DNA of 64,000 nt from positions 558,001 to 622,000 of the forward strand of contig JADNRZ010000015.1 of assembly GCA_015501605.1 (NCBI GenBank), read 5' to 3'. The notes under the pieces are model-generated. The model worked only from the letters and a program-made list of their open reading frames with translations, had not been told where the DNA came from and ran no database searches. The stretch is from Panaeolus papilionaceus. Lineage: Eukaryota > Basidiomycota > Agaricomycetes > Agaricales. Of the stretch, positions 36,787-48,370 are shown piece by piece. The stretch's first letter is position 1; each line of letters starts with the position of its first letter. The translations under genes were made by a program, and so were the position numbers.

Positions 36787-38674
36787 ATGAGCGTCGAATT
36801 CGGTCCTGACCATGCAGCTCACCGACAGGTGTCGTGGCCTGAAGACCTGCAAAATGTCGGTAAGAATTTGTTGAACTACGACAAGTAGAACTGAAGGTAT
36901 TTCTCGTAACTACTAGGTTACAATCCAACTCCCCTCGTCATTTCTTCAACATTTATCTGGCAACTCGGCGCTGTCTGCTGCTGAAATCAGTGAGGTGAAG
37001 GAGTTTCAAATGGAGGCTCAAAATAAAGAAAGGGTGCTCAACCAGAAGATACGCCAACTGCAAGATGAGCTGGTGCGGGCTCAATACGAGATGAAACAGG
37101 CATCGAAGCAATCCTTGGTGTGCAACACCTCCTTGTCCCCGTTTCGCACACTGCCCAGCGACATTTTATATCAAGTCGCCCGTCAACTCCCGGTCTACGA
37201 ATCACCATCCTCAACCACCCACATCCCGTCGATCTTATGTCAAGTGTCAACGTCCTGGCGCGACGTTACATATGGAATGCCTCGGGCGTGGCAGCTGATT
37301 CGTCTATCAAACCAACAGGAAACGCGATACCTTCAAGGTCGACTCGAATATTTTGCTCGCTTATCGGACTCACTGCCCTTGACTGTCGAGATGCACAGCA
37401 GCAAAACTTTTGCACACTCATCCAATGCAGAATTGGTCCGCTGGCTTCTTTCCAAGTGGGAGGGCCGTGACCGCTTGGGAGTTTTGGTGATTTCGACCGC
37501 ATCACCTCTCTCTGTGTTTCAAGGGATCTTGTCCTCTTCGACTCTCAACGAGAAGCGCGTTGACCCAGAAACCTCTATACCCCTTCAGTCACTTCGAATC
37601 GAGGTTAATACAGCGAAAACAATCACGCCAGAGAAACTAATCAAGATGAAGGACGTGGAGGCACTCCTTGACAGGTTTCCGAGCATTCACTCGCTATGGT
37701 TAGACCAACATCCGAGGAGCATGCAAGATTACCTTTCACTTGGTACTCAAGGCGCACAATCACTGTCGAACTTGACCAAGCTCTCTCTGGTCGAACGATT
37801 TCAGGCCTCCGATTTCCTTGATCCAAATCAACATTGCTTCAGATTGCGAAGCGTACTAAAACTATTTCCAATGCTCGAAGTGGCCTACCTCTCCATCAGG
37901 ACTGATTCGGTGTATGAAGGGCCGTATGCTGCACCATCAGATATCGTGACCCACGAGAACCTCAAGGAGCTCGCATTAAATCTCTCTTTAGGAGCATTAG
38001 GTATAGACGCCAACATGATCCTTTCAGGATTTTGCTTTTCCGCCCTCAGCACCCTTCGTCTTGAATGGAATGATTCTCTCCAATATCTTGACAAAAGGCC
38101 TTTTGCCACTTCTAGGATTTTCCCGTCACTCCAAACTCTTGTCATTAGCCGAAAATCTTGGTGTTCGTTCTCTCTCAGCCATGTGTTGCACCCCCTATCG
38201 ACGGTCACAGACTTGACGATCATAACCACTGGTTCTCTCCATTTTGAAGGTATCCAATCCCTCGTTGCAAATCCGCACGAGGATATGCCTGGAGGAAGGG
38301 GAGCACAATATAAAGTGCACCTACCTCCGAAACTCATCAAACTGCAGCTTCAGTTTCTATCTCATTGGGACTGGCTTGCAGCAGGAGAAAAGTTTGAGCA
38401 TTGCATAACGGAGTTGAGGTCGAGCCTGAGCCCCTCCATATCAATCTCACTTGCGTTGGTTGTTAGGGAAGTGAACACGATAAAGGTTGCCAAACTCATC
38501 AACGGTCCAAGTAAATCAAGCAGTGTCGCGTCGAGGAAAACCATGTTGCAATATTTCTTGACCCTCGGTAGAAAGTTCAAGGAGTCATTGAACATCGACG
38601 TCGATATCCTCGAAAACGACGACCTTTTCCCTCTGAACACACTTCGAGATCAACTCATACCGCATTTTAACTAA
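36787..38674 (+). CDS. F-box protein of the FGPxH family, intact
   Basis: Two exons, 36787-36855 and 36917-38674, 608 residues. Exon 1 codes MSVEFGPDHAAHRQVSWPED plus LQN. The intron begins GTCGGT, at exactly the position where paralogues have GTCAGT and GTGAGT, and ends ACTAG; exon 2 resumes VTIQLPSSFLQHLS. A coiled coil spans about residues 50-92 (NQKIRQLQDELVRAQYEMKQ). The F-box is at about 96-145: LSPFRTLPSDILYQVARQLP, then SILCQVSTSWRDVTYGMPRA, then WQLIRL. The rest has leucine-rich repeat-like units (e.g. FPSLQTLVISRKSW, LHPLSTVTDLTII) and a C-terminal helical tail. The F-box recruits Skp1, so the protein should be an SCF ubiquitin-ligase receptor. Targets are unknown. If GTAAG at 36860 were used as donor, the frame would be lost, so GTCGGT is preferred. 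Confidence 0.85.
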
Positions 38675-39384
38675 AATTTTGGACTATCCGCTCCCCCAAA
38701 TATTCTCCTTCACCTTTAGATCATATATTCTTGAACGCGTCGTTTTTGTTGGTACCTTGTCTGATGTCGAAGACTTCCTGACAAGTCAAGGCATTCCTCC
38801 CCGAGTCGCTCATTGATCTAGGTAGTTGGAACACCCCTACGATACATCTAATTTAAATATGGGTTTGCAACAAAGCCTCAGCTATATTTAACAAGTCGCT
38901 ACCAGAAAAAGCCATAACCCTGAAACCTGTTCCAAGTCAAGTCAGGCTGACGGTGATTTGATCACGACCACTGCCACAATGGATCACGCACCGATCGGAG
39001 TTGGGCCAGCTCCTCCTGACCTCAGCACCATCAACCATCTCATCCTCTTCCATCTTCCATACTCCCACTATCCTTTCGGAACCACCTTAGGTCAGTAAGG
39101 ATTTGTTGATAAATCGTCGACGAATATGCATCCTGATCAAGCCTCATCTATCTTCTAGGGCGGGTCACTGTTTGATTGTGGATATAGATAACAACGACGG
39201 GTTACAACGTTGACCCATTGACAATCCAGACGTATGTAACGCGTAACGAGGCTGTCGGTTGTGTTGTTCAAATATCTGACGACCGCTTTTCTTGTTATTT
39301 TTACTTTGGTTTCCTTGTTTGGGCAATCAGATTCGTATTTCTTGAACGAGAACCACATCCAACGACACACACGTATAACGAACG
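38675..39384. promoter_or_regulatory. intergenic region upstream of the Sec14-like gene
   Basis: Includes the 3' flank of the F-box gene. A short ATG frame at 38979 (MDHAPIGVGPAPPDLSTINH and on) ends at GGTCAGTAAGG and might be a non-coding leader exon or an unrelated small gene. Nothing else is supported. Confidence 0.4.
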
Positions 39385-40701
39385 ATGTCAACAGCACCAC
39401 AAGCAGCGAGCGCGTCATCCATGCCTGAGGGTGTTACCGACCCTAACTACCAGCCTGCACCTGGACGCCTTGGAAATCTGACAGTGACACAACAACATAC
39501 CTTGGAAAAATTGAAGAAGGAGCTCCAAGAGGAGGGCGTGTTCGATGAGAAGAGGATGGACGATGCCATGCTTTTGAGGTGAGCGTTTACATTGTTCGCT
39601 ACATTCAGGGATACCTCGTACGTTTTCTCTGGTGTAGTGGACTGGATATAGTAATGTCTGTTATGACTGCTGAGTGGAGCGCTGACGTCTTTTTCTTTTT
39701 CATATTCTGGTTCACTCTCCCTTGGAACTACGATTTTGGATCCGATTTGGCGATGTGCTGGCGGTGGCTGACTTCAAACTTCGATCTAATTCCTATCTTC
39801 CAACATAACCACACGATGACAACCACATATGAACTTCCATGAACCCCTAATGCTGTACAATTGGACTCCACCCATAGATTCTGCCGCGCACGTAAATTTG
39901 ATTTGGTCAAGACGAAGGAGATGTTGCTGAACGCTGAAAAGTGGAGGAAAGAGTTTGGCGTTGATGATATCGTCAAGTATGGACGTTCCTCCCCAATCTG
40001 ATCTTTGGTTTCTCTGAGGGGATCTGACGATATTGCCATTGTTTCACTTTTATAGGAACTTCGACTTCAAGGAGAAAGTCGAAGTTGACAAGTATTATCC
40101 TCAATACTACCACAAGACCGATGTGGTAAGTCACCTTGTTATAGAATGCGTAAAACACTTGGCCCACATTCATTTTATGCGGTAGGACGGCCGCCCAGTC
40201 TACATCGAGAGACTAGGAAAGCTCGACGTCAAGGCACTTTACTCAATCACCACCCAAGAACGTCAACTGCAACGTCTGGTCCTTGAATACGAAAAGTTCC
40301 TCAGTGAACGTCTCCCTGGTTGCTCCAAGGCTTGCGGCCACCCTGTTGAGACATCGTGCACGATCCTTGACCTTGGCGGTGTTGGCCTTACCCAGTTCTA
40401 CCGTGTCAAGGACTACGTTATGGCTGCCTCCTCCATCGGACAAGACAGGTACCCCGAGACGATGGGCAAGTTCTACATCATCAATGCTCCCTGGGCCTTT
40501 ACCACAGTATGGGCGGTGATCAAACCATGGTTGGATGAGGTCACGGTGAAGAAGATCGAGATTCTTGGAAGTGGATACAAAGACACTTTGTTGAAGCAGA
40601 TCCCTGCACAGAATCTCCCCAAGGAGTTTGGCGGTCTTTGCGAGTGCGCGGGTGGATGCTCATTGAGCGATGCTGGTCCTTGGAACCCTAATGCCGCATA
40701 A
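39385..40701 (+). CDS. SEC14: Sec14-like phosphatidylinositol/phosphatidylcholine transfer protein
   Basis: Four exons (39385-39578, 39878-39976, 40056-40125, 40186-40701) join in frame to give 292 residues, close to yeast Sec14 (304). The CRAL-TRIO N-terminal helices include GVFDEKRMDDAMLLRFCRAR and MLLNAEKWRKEFGVDDI. The lipid-binding domain has YYPQYYHKTD, DGRPVYIERLGKLDVKAL, CTILDLGGVGLTQFYRVKDY, and the gate and floor segments YPETMGKFYIINAPWAFTTV and KKIEILGSGYKDTLLKQIPA, then NLPKEFGG. Sec14 proteins exchange phosphatidylinositol and phosphatidylcholine and support phosphoinositide signalling and Golgi secretion. The first intron is 299 bases, long for this window. Confidence 0.93.
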
Positions 40702-41241
40702 TACACTAATGGCCTTGTCATCATTAATCGGAGGACATAGATGTGCGTCAGCCAATAACTCTTTTTCTCCTTCAATTCTCATCTTCGTATTTTAGATTCC
40801 CTGTTTTGTTGTCTGTCCAAGCTTGTCTCCGCTTTTTTGTTCCTGGTGATGGTGTAGTGATTGTAATACAGACTGTATATTCGGTTACTTGGATCCAGAA
40901 TCCTATTTTCTCTTTCCCTTCTACATTCAAACTATGCATGAAATTTATCTTAGAACACTCAGAAGTAAGGCATCTCGACAACCTTAAATAATTAAACGCG
41001 ATTAATGCCAACATTTTCCTGATCCAGGAGCAGCTGGGATCTAGCACAGCCACAGATAGCTGTTCACCTCTGATCACGATGACATGAAGTCATTTCAATC
41101 AACAACTCCCGTAAACCGCTTTGCGACTTTTCTATACCAATATTTGTGGTCTAAACGCCCAAACTTCAACTTCGTAGCCTAAAGACGCACGCACACACTC
41201 ACAGTCACTTGATTTGACCATTTGGACCAGGAAGAGGCGAC
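40702..41241. promoter_or_regulatory. intergenic region between SEC14 and CGI121
   Basis: Contains the 3' untranslated region of the Sec14-like gene and the promoter of the next gene. Overlapping frames on both strands are unsupported. Confidence 0.45.
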
Positions 41242-42106
41242 ATGGAAAGTTTATCATTCCCCCAATTTAGCAGATCACATTCTCAAGCACAGATCGCACT
41301 CTTCCGGAACGTATCCAATGGAGGAGAATTAAAGAAACGGATTATTTACGCGTCAACAATGGAGGGGGAGGAGGGGGAGAAAGAGAGGGAGGAGGTGAAT
41401 TACTCGTTTGTGAATGCAAAGCTGGTACGTACATGCGCGAATTATGTGCCTGCCCAATGCGTTAGCCTTTAAGTTAATGATTGCTAATTTGCCTGTAGAT
41501 AACAAGCAGACTGCATCTGCAAACTGCGATATATCAGTCGATAATGGCGGAAGAACAGGACAATCTGCGTACCAAAACCGTGCATTCAGAGATTCTGTAT
41601 AATCTGAATCCTACACACAATGTACGTCCGTTTGTGTAACTTGTCTCTATCTCACCTATGCCATTTCTGCCTTGTAGTAATCTAATCATCTTTTTCAGAT
41701 AACAGAAGCCATACGACGATATGGTGTAGGTGACGACACCACCGACCTGATCGTTGTCCAAATCAACTCCCCCGATGGCCCTCCTACCTCAGAAGTGGAG
41801 TCGAAGCTAAAGGGATTTATAGTTGGAGAACTCGTTCCATTCTCAGACCTCACTTCAGTTACTGACTGGGCGGCTGTGAAGAAGGTGAGCTTTACCCCTA
41901 TTGAGTGCACCTTGGTGCGATATGCCTCGGGTTGATGGCGCTTACTTGTATACGGGATAACTTACGGCTTCATTTCCCATTTGCAGTATTACAAACTCAA
42001 CAATGATTTAGCGGTTAAAGAGGCATTAAAATCAACGACACGAGAGCACATTATTGTTGATGAGATCGTCGTTAGTTCTGTGGCTATGAAGACAGTCATG
42101 AACTAA
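41242..42106 (+). CDS. CGI121: EKC/KEOPS complex subunit Cgi121 (TPRKB homologue)
   Basis: Four exons (41242-41424, 41499-41621, 41699-41884, 41987-42106), each a whole number of codons, give 203 residues. Family landmarks: the N-terminal IALFRNVSNGGELKKRIIYA, NYSFVNAKLITSRLHLQTAI, LRTKTVHSEILYNLNPTHNI, TEAIRRYGVGDDTTDLIVVQ and the C-terminal DWAAVKKYYKLN. In KEOPS, Cgi121 binds Bud32/PRPK and the tRNA 3' CCA end and helps make t6A at position 37 of ANN-decoding tRNAs; in yeast it also affects telomeres. Typical length is 180-200 residues. All introns start GTACGT or GTGAGC and end in TAG or CAG. Confidence 0.92.
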
Positions 42107-43941
42107 TTCGAAATATGCTGTTTGTATTGTAATATTATTACCTCTGTTCACTTGTTGCTTCTCTACTTCGCGATGGTTTGACGTTTCATGTTCAGCGTTT
42201 CACTATGGTGAAGTCTTCAGTGGGGATTGCATATACTTGTAGTGTGCAAGTGTCCCGCGGGAACATCCCGTCGATTTACTCAGACTGCACGGCAAGGTCC
42301 GAACATCGTAATTACGTAAAAGTCTGAGCCGTAAATAATAAGTATTTAGGGACATATGGGTTCATCGCAGCCAAACTTGAAGAGCACACATAATCTCAAA
42401 TATTTCACTGAAGTAAAACTGGCACCAACTTGCGCATGCAAGATAACGGAATCAAAAAGTCCTGTAAACATCGTAAATGCTTACATCAGAGGCCAAGATA
42501 CACATTAGTCAATGGTCCGCATCAATACTCGAAATTTTGGGTCTGCTATTACTCCATTGAACTACTCGTCTTGTCATAAGGCGGAAGTGAACCCATGCTT
42601 AAGATGCTGAATTTTGACTTTCTGCATACGATCCATGGACGGCTCTTCGTTTTTTGTGTCCAATATCAACGGTTATTGATTTACTGGAGGCCGCGACAAC
42701 ATATGAATTGCAAAATTTATAATTTAAGCGTTGGAAATTTAAATTACAGACGCACGCTAGCCTTACAGGTAAGGTAGACCGAGACATCAAGTGTCATAAA
42801 TTAGCGGGAGGCCTGACATATCCTCATACTAGAAGGGTGAAAGGTCCCCAGGGGGTGGGGGGTGGGGCAGTAAGTCAGAGTAAGATGTCAATCTCCTGTG
42901 TTTTGGTGATAATCAACGTGAATAAATTTCAAGGACTTGTCATATATTCTACAGACCATCGGCATAGAGGCTGATGCAAGGTCGTTCGGAAGCTACCGAG
43001 GGTGGGCCATAGTTTCGTCAAATTACTGCCCGGAATGATCTACTTACCACGGACAGGACCTATCATGATCGGGTTGTTACCCCAATGACCATGATGTATC
43101 ATGTAAGGTGTTTAACGTCTTATTTGAGCAGTAAAAAGGTGCTGGTAACGGCCCCATATCAGTGCGTTTTGTCCTCCACTGTAATTGTACTCCAGAGGTG
43201 TTCCGGTGAAATAGTATCAGCAACCAGGCTCCCGAGACTGCAGGAGTGTTATCAAACGTGTATGTCCATCGATTAAGCCTGAAGTGAAATAACACTGTCC
43301 TTTTGGCTGCCTAGCGCTCAAGCGCGCACGAGACAATCGATTTTCTACGGATTTCCCCTGCAACTTGAACTTAATGCACGACATATTCCGATGAGGCTAT
43401 GGATCAGTAAAGCTCATTGTGTATACTCCTTTAAGTTCCTGATTGAAGAAAATATGCACTCAGAAGTAATTAACCATTGGTTCTGATTTTCGGAAGGGAA
43501 GGCTGACAGCCTGAGAATCATCCTATTCAAGTGAACTAGAAACGACTTGCCAGACTAACGACGTCACTGTGGGCGCTCCTGAGATTAATAGGGGGGTCGT
43601 GGCACATAATCAATGATCAAACACAGACACAACAATAGCATTGCTAGACAACCTGCATGCGACTTCGAGCATGCTGCTGTTCGGTAAATGCCTCGAGTTG
43701 TAGACAATAACAGTATCCCAACAACCTTGCGTGTACGAGGCTGTCCCTGACTTTGAACTCCGATTGTGGGTCGGACATATAAAAGCTGCAAGCCAGATTG
43801 TAGGTGTTATAGCTCCTGAATCCTCCTCTACACCTTGCGTTTTATTCGACACAACACCTTCTACACAGCTCAGGTCATCAACTACCACTCTCTTATCATT
43901 TGGCTCACAAATTTTTGTCCTTACGAACTAACGACCCTGAA
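42107..43941. other. intergenic, no supported gene
   Basis: About 1.8 kb, AT-rich, with short unsupported frames only. No repeat shared with other parts of the window was noticed. A G-run (GGGGGTGGGGGGTGGGG) sits near 42850. Confidence 0.45.
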
Positions 43942-44002
43942 ATGATATACCCCGTATCGGCACCCGTAAGTTTGCATTAGCTGCCTTGTTTAGTAGCACC
44001 GC

Positions 44003-45370
44003 TTGACCTACGCTTGGTTAAAGAGACGTACTTCGATCAATGCCCATGGCAAGAGTAGCTTGTACTCGAAGTCGCCCTGCCCTAAGTCGGCCTCTGATGT
44101 GAGCACTCGTAAAAAGTGCTCCACACAAGATATCGAGGGCTCGGTACCCCAGACACCCATTGTTATGAATATCGACCTTGCTGAGGAGGTCGCTTCAGCT
44201 CTCGAGATAAGCCCTTCTGTGGACACATTCATCCAACCCCCCCTTTCCTATAAAATGCTGGACCCCTTCGATCACCTTTATACAGCCCAGTATCCTGAAC
44301 CTGGGCTAGAGTGTGAAGATTTAGGAGAGGCCAACGACATGGAGATGTGGTTCAATCCCAACGACCCTAATTCAGGTGCTTCCAGAGTCAACTGGGACAA
44401 GCTCGGGATGCCTGAATGCTCCTTGTTGTTCTCCGTGGATTTGGAAGAGACTTCCTTAGCCCCACTGCCACGGGACGAAAGTCCTCTAATCGACGTTCAC
44501 GCCGTTCCCCAGGAGCTCCATTGCGTGCTCTCCTGCACGACTTTCGAATATAATCCTGTGATGCGCTCCCTGATATTCAATATCGGCATGGGGATGCCAC
44601 TCTCACCTCATGGCTTCGAATTCTGGGTCCAGGCGGTCAACAAAATGCTCTCAAACAACCTGCCTATCATCGACGTTCTGATCTCCGTCGACGCCAGCGC
44701 TGTATCGATAAAAGCAGGCGAGCAGACTGATGAGGCTTTCTTGGCAGTTTTCTGGATAATCAACTTGCTAAGGCATAGAAATGCGAATATGCAAGGGTTA
44801 TCATTGAACCTGCCACCTCACCTGCCTGTTTCGCAAACGGCTCTCAACGTGGTCTCTACACGTAGTATTATTCCCAACACAGGCTCTTCGGGCAGTGATG
44901 GCTTGGACGACTTCAATCTCAGCACGCTCTTATATTCTGGCTCCCTATCGCTCCTAAACACACTCATCCCTGCTTCTTCCATGCGCGGCTTACAAGTCTT
45001 GGTCGTCAACGATCCCCAAGTATCGCTTGATGATGTGGTCATTCTTCTCAAACAAGCTCCTCAGCTGTGTAGCCTGGAGCTTGGCACTCTCACCGATTGC
45101 TATCCTACATTGCTACCCGTCTATCAGACAGTCTGCTCACGGAGTGTGTCACCTGTCCCTGCTTTCGAGTGGGACCGGAATGACGGCGATGTTACTCCCT
45201 CCAATATGTTGACTGCTAGTAATGTCGTTCATAACAAAAAGACGAACTACCCGAACCTCGAGACGTTGACTCTGAAATACGACGTCAGCGTTTGTCCGGT
45301 GAAGTTGTTCGAGAACTTCAGGATGAGCGGGTTAAAGAGCCGTGACTTCGTCCCGGTGGGGCGCTCATGA
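44003..45370 (+). CDS. unrecognised protein with LRR-like segment, start uncertain
   Basis: Open frame of 455 codons with even coding character. It opens without ATG at 44003. The first in-frame ATG is at 44165 (MNIDLAEEVASALEI), giving about 400 residues. An upstream ATG at 43942 (MIYPVSAP, then GTAAGT) could join through an intron of only about 31 bases, which is too short to trust. The N-terminal part is acidic and disordered (CEDLGEANDMEMWFNPNDPN). The middle has SCTTFEYNPVMRSLIFNIGM and hydrophobic helices. The C-terminal part has LRR-like text (MRGLQVLVVNDPQVSLDDVV, LLKQAPQLCSLELG). No F-box was seen. It could be a lone basidiomycete LRR protein; function unknown. Confidence 0.6.
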   Translation: MTYAWLKRRTSINAHGKSSLYSKSPCPKSASDVSTRKKCSTQDIEGSVPQTPIVMNIDLAEEVASALEISPSVDTFIQPPLSYKMLDPFDHLYTAQYPEPGLECEDLGEANDMEMWFNPNDPNSGASRVNWDKLGMPECSLLFSVDLEETSLAPLPRDESPLIDVHAVPQELHCVLSCTTFEYNPVMRSLIFNIGMGMPLSPHGFEFWVQAVNKMLSNNLPIIDVLISVDASAVSIKAGEQTDEAFLAVFWIINLLRHRNANMQGLSLNLPPHLPVSQTALNVVSTRSIIPNTGSSGSDGLDDFNLSTLLYSGSLSLLNTLIPASSMRGLQVLVVNDPQVSLDDVVILLKQAPQLCSLELGTLTDCYPTLLPVYQTVCSRSVSPVPAFEWDRNDGDVTPSNMLTASNVVHNKKTNYPNLETLTLKYDVSVCPVKLFENFRMSGLKSRDFVPVGRS

Positions 45371-46298
45371 TTTATGACCGGAAATTCCGGGGTTGAGCGA
45401 TGCATCGAACCCCGATGAGAGGAGAGTTGTTGTTTCTCCTTTTCGCGGGTCCACCATCACATCCTTAGTAGTATACATAAAAAGCTCTAGAACAATGGGC
45501 ACCCACCCACATACTCACTTTTCGAAATCATTTTCATTCTGTAATATCCTCTTCCTTTTCCCTTCCCTTCCTCTTCCTTGCATTGTACCATCCATCCATT
45601 CTTCCTCTTCGTTTCCATGCAATTTCTGTTGTCACCGCATCCACGACTGTACCTCCACTCATATTCCCATGTTATATCCTCACCATACGCATCGATTTAG
45701 CTTTCATGCCTGTATAATCTGTCTTGATTTTTCTTACTTCCGTTCGCATTGTTTTTGTTCAACTACACTATAATACCACAAAGCATGTTTATAATTTATC
45801 TGAAAGATACTTTAATTGGGATTCCTTCCACTCTGCCTCTTTTGAATTCCTGGACCTGACAGTGTGTCATAAGTAACGCGGTGCCAAACCATTAATCAGA
45901 ATTATTCCCTGATAAAAAGCTGGTAAGCATCACTGCTGAATCATGTCCGCAGCATTATGCACAAGGGGAGCACATGCGCATCAACTGTCGGAGGGTTTTG
46001 AGAGTCTTCGGCGTTGCTAAACAGGGAGGAAGCTTGCCTCGTCGGACTCTAAAGACAACGAAAGACAAAAACCCGCATCGAAGAAGGGCCTTACTTTAGC
46101 GCTCCACAGCCATCCTTGGCCATACGTACATTTTGGTAAATTTTTTCCATGGACAGAGGTGTCAATGTCATTGTGGTATGTTCTTGAGAACTGTGAAAAA
46201 GTAATTCTGAATTACGGCTTTTTTAATTTACAGTGGTGATCGCAGTTGGTTGTCAACACAATTTGAACTTCGAACAAACGCGCGTTGGATATTTAATA
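45371..46298. other. intergenic, pyrimidine-rich then mixed sequence
   Basis: The first 400 bases are T/C-rich on the plus strand and give false frames. The remainder up to the transposable element has no recognised content. Confidence 0.45.
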
Positions 46299-46306
46299 TT
46301 TAGTGT
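46299..46306. repeat. left 8-bp target-site duplication TTTAGTGT
   Basis: TTTAGTGT occurs directly before the terminal repeat at 46307 and again at 47116-47123 directly after the other end. Confidence 0.85.
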
Positions 46307-47115
46307 TAAGGCTCCAACCATATACTATACTATACCCTATTAATAGGGTATTACCCTATACTATACTCTATCCCTATAGTCCTGTCTTGGCCTTAGTATA
46401 GAGAGGGTATTTATAGTGTATAGGGTTACATATAGGGTTCGGGGGTAGACAATGCAGACCCGCTGCTATGAAGCACATAGCCATAGCCTTTCAATTACTA
46501 GATAAAAAAGAACAATTTTGAAACTCTGTTTTGTACCATAATTTGCTGGTTACGAGCAGGTTGTGGAGGTTTCTGATGACATAGGGGTGGGAATCTGATC
46601 TGGTGAGGAACAGCTCAGTTTTTGGCTTGCTGTTTCCGAGGCCTTTAAGGCTTCGGGTTTTTGTCCCCTGCTGAAATTGCGCCAAGAAATACCACAAATG
46701 TTTGCCATGTGATTTTCGTTGTCCCTCACATTCTTCCTGTGTCGTGCACGTACTCTTACTTTCGTCTGGACTCTGGTTCTTTGTGTGGGTATACAGGGCG
46801 GGAAGGATGTCCACTGCTGCAGAGATGAGAGCAGAAAGGTGCCAGGATGCAGACAGTAAGGCCTTTGTGAATGCCGCGCTTAGCGTCAGTCCGCTTTGCC
46901 TAGTGACAATGCAGTGTGACGAACAAGACATGTCAGGTTGGGCATAGGCGCATCCAAGTAGTTTTTAATAACCTGAAATAGATTAAAAATGCGAAGAAAA
47001 TTAATCCTATATAATCAACCCTATACCATATTTATAGGGTATTTTATAGTGTATACACCGTATCCCTATAAATACACTCTGGCGTGTATAGGGATAGTAT
47101 ATGGTTGGAGCCTTA
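46307..47115. mobile_element. non-autonomous hAT-like DNA transposon (MITE)
   Basis: 809-base element with perfect terminal inverted repeats of about 22 bases (TAAGGCTCCAACCATATACT and on, and its complement at the right end). It is flanked by an 8-base direct duplication TTTAGTGT, the hallmark of hAT-superfamily insertion. Both subterminal regions are full of short ATA/CCCTATA units (e.g. ACTATACTATACCCTATTAA), which are probably transposase-binding or structural repeats. The interior (46491-46931) has a 146-codon minus-strand frame with no transposase motif, so the element depends on a transposase made elsewhere. Intact terminal repeats and an exact duplication point to fairly recent insertion. 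Confidence 0.85.
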
Positions 47116-47123
47116 TTTAGTGT
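47116..47123. repeat. right 8-bp target-site duplication TTTAGTGT
   Basis: Exact copy of 46299-46306, flanking the hAT-like element. Confidence 0.85.
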
Positions 47124-48370
47124 CCATGCGTCGAGAACAACATTGATAGCAGCCCTGTTTGAAAGGAGTAATTGTTATTGAGATGGCCGACCTGACCGTC
47201 GGTACACACCTGGGCGTTCAAATTTTTTAAAAACCATCTTAGTAATTTTTGGGAGGGTAGAATACTGCGCAGATCATTGTGGAGTATTCGTGAGCAGAGT
47301 AGTTATGGAGTGGGTGTTGACGCTCCTCTTTTCGCTTTCGATACGCTCACGCTGGGTAGAAATATCCGACCTCGATAACACGCCTGTCGTATCCGACATT
47401 GAAGAGTGGAGGCTGTGGGCCATCCTAAGAATTTCCTTTCGGAGATAATACGGTCAGGATGGTGAACCTGTGATGATGGTTTTGAGACGAATGATCTCTC
47501 CTTTCACCGTCGACTATATGCCCTCCTATAATCTGTTTTTATACCAGGTTTCAGAGGTAGAATTGAGTGAGCGGTAAGAGAGGAAGGTCCACAATAATTT
47601 TAAAATAATAAAAAAGAGCTGTAAGTGCGCAATCAAATCAATCGATATGGTCACTGGATTGATAATTAAATTGAGATATTCATAGCTCGACAAGGACTGT
47701 CAAAACACCACAGTATAGCCGTGCTCCTCGCCTCACTGACACCATGATCGGATTCACAAGCCGTGGAGAGTATCAATCAATGAGACTGGTGATACTTATT
47801 CAATGAACAGGAGAGGTTCAAGAGGATGATACTCGGATGCCAAGGCCGGGATATCAATCGACTGCACCCTGCCATGCCCTCCATACTTCATCATGCCTTT
47901 GCGAGGACCCAGGACTGCCCGGCGACCCTTCGGAGATCTGCTGGAAGTTGCCAGTTGCATTGCAACGTTGCCTGCATATAAACCCTCTTGGTCCCGTCTC
48001 CGGCGATGCAAGGTATAAGTATAAACGGGTCAACTGCGGTTGGCTGACGCCACGCCCATCTTTCTTTTTCCTTATTCACTTTCGTGTTGTGTTGTGTTCG
48101 TAGCCTCACGCTCGTCGTCTGTTTGCCCTTCATTTGCGGCTCCTGTGGTTGGATAGCTGGATTATTTCGTTCTCCTCCACTACTTTCGCTCTTTACTCAA
48201 GCCCCTGACGATCGTTCAATTCATACTGAACAACGTAAACCAAAATAAATCCCACAACTAACGACGCTATATCAGTCTAAAAACAAACAAATAAATCAGC
48301 CACTTAAAATCTAGTCTTCAATAACCAGTTTCTCCTTCCTACTATCTGCACAAGCCGACTGTTTATCGCA
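47124..48370. promoter_or_regulatory. intergenic region upstream of the glycosidase gene
   Basis: No gene is supported. A short minus-strand frame at 47796-48011 has no domain. A TATAAGTATAAA stretch near 48014 could serve as a core promoter for the glycosidase gene, about 350 bases upstream of its ATG. Confidence 0.4.

Noticed and set aside
38979..39100. Short ATG frame upstream of the Sec14-like gene
   Set aside because: Could be a leader exon or a tiny gene, but no second exon of it was convincing.
46320..46440. Repeated TAGGG-like units suggesting telomere sequence
   Set aside because: The units are irregular ATAGGGTA/CCCTATA within a defined transposable element, not tandem TTAGGG.
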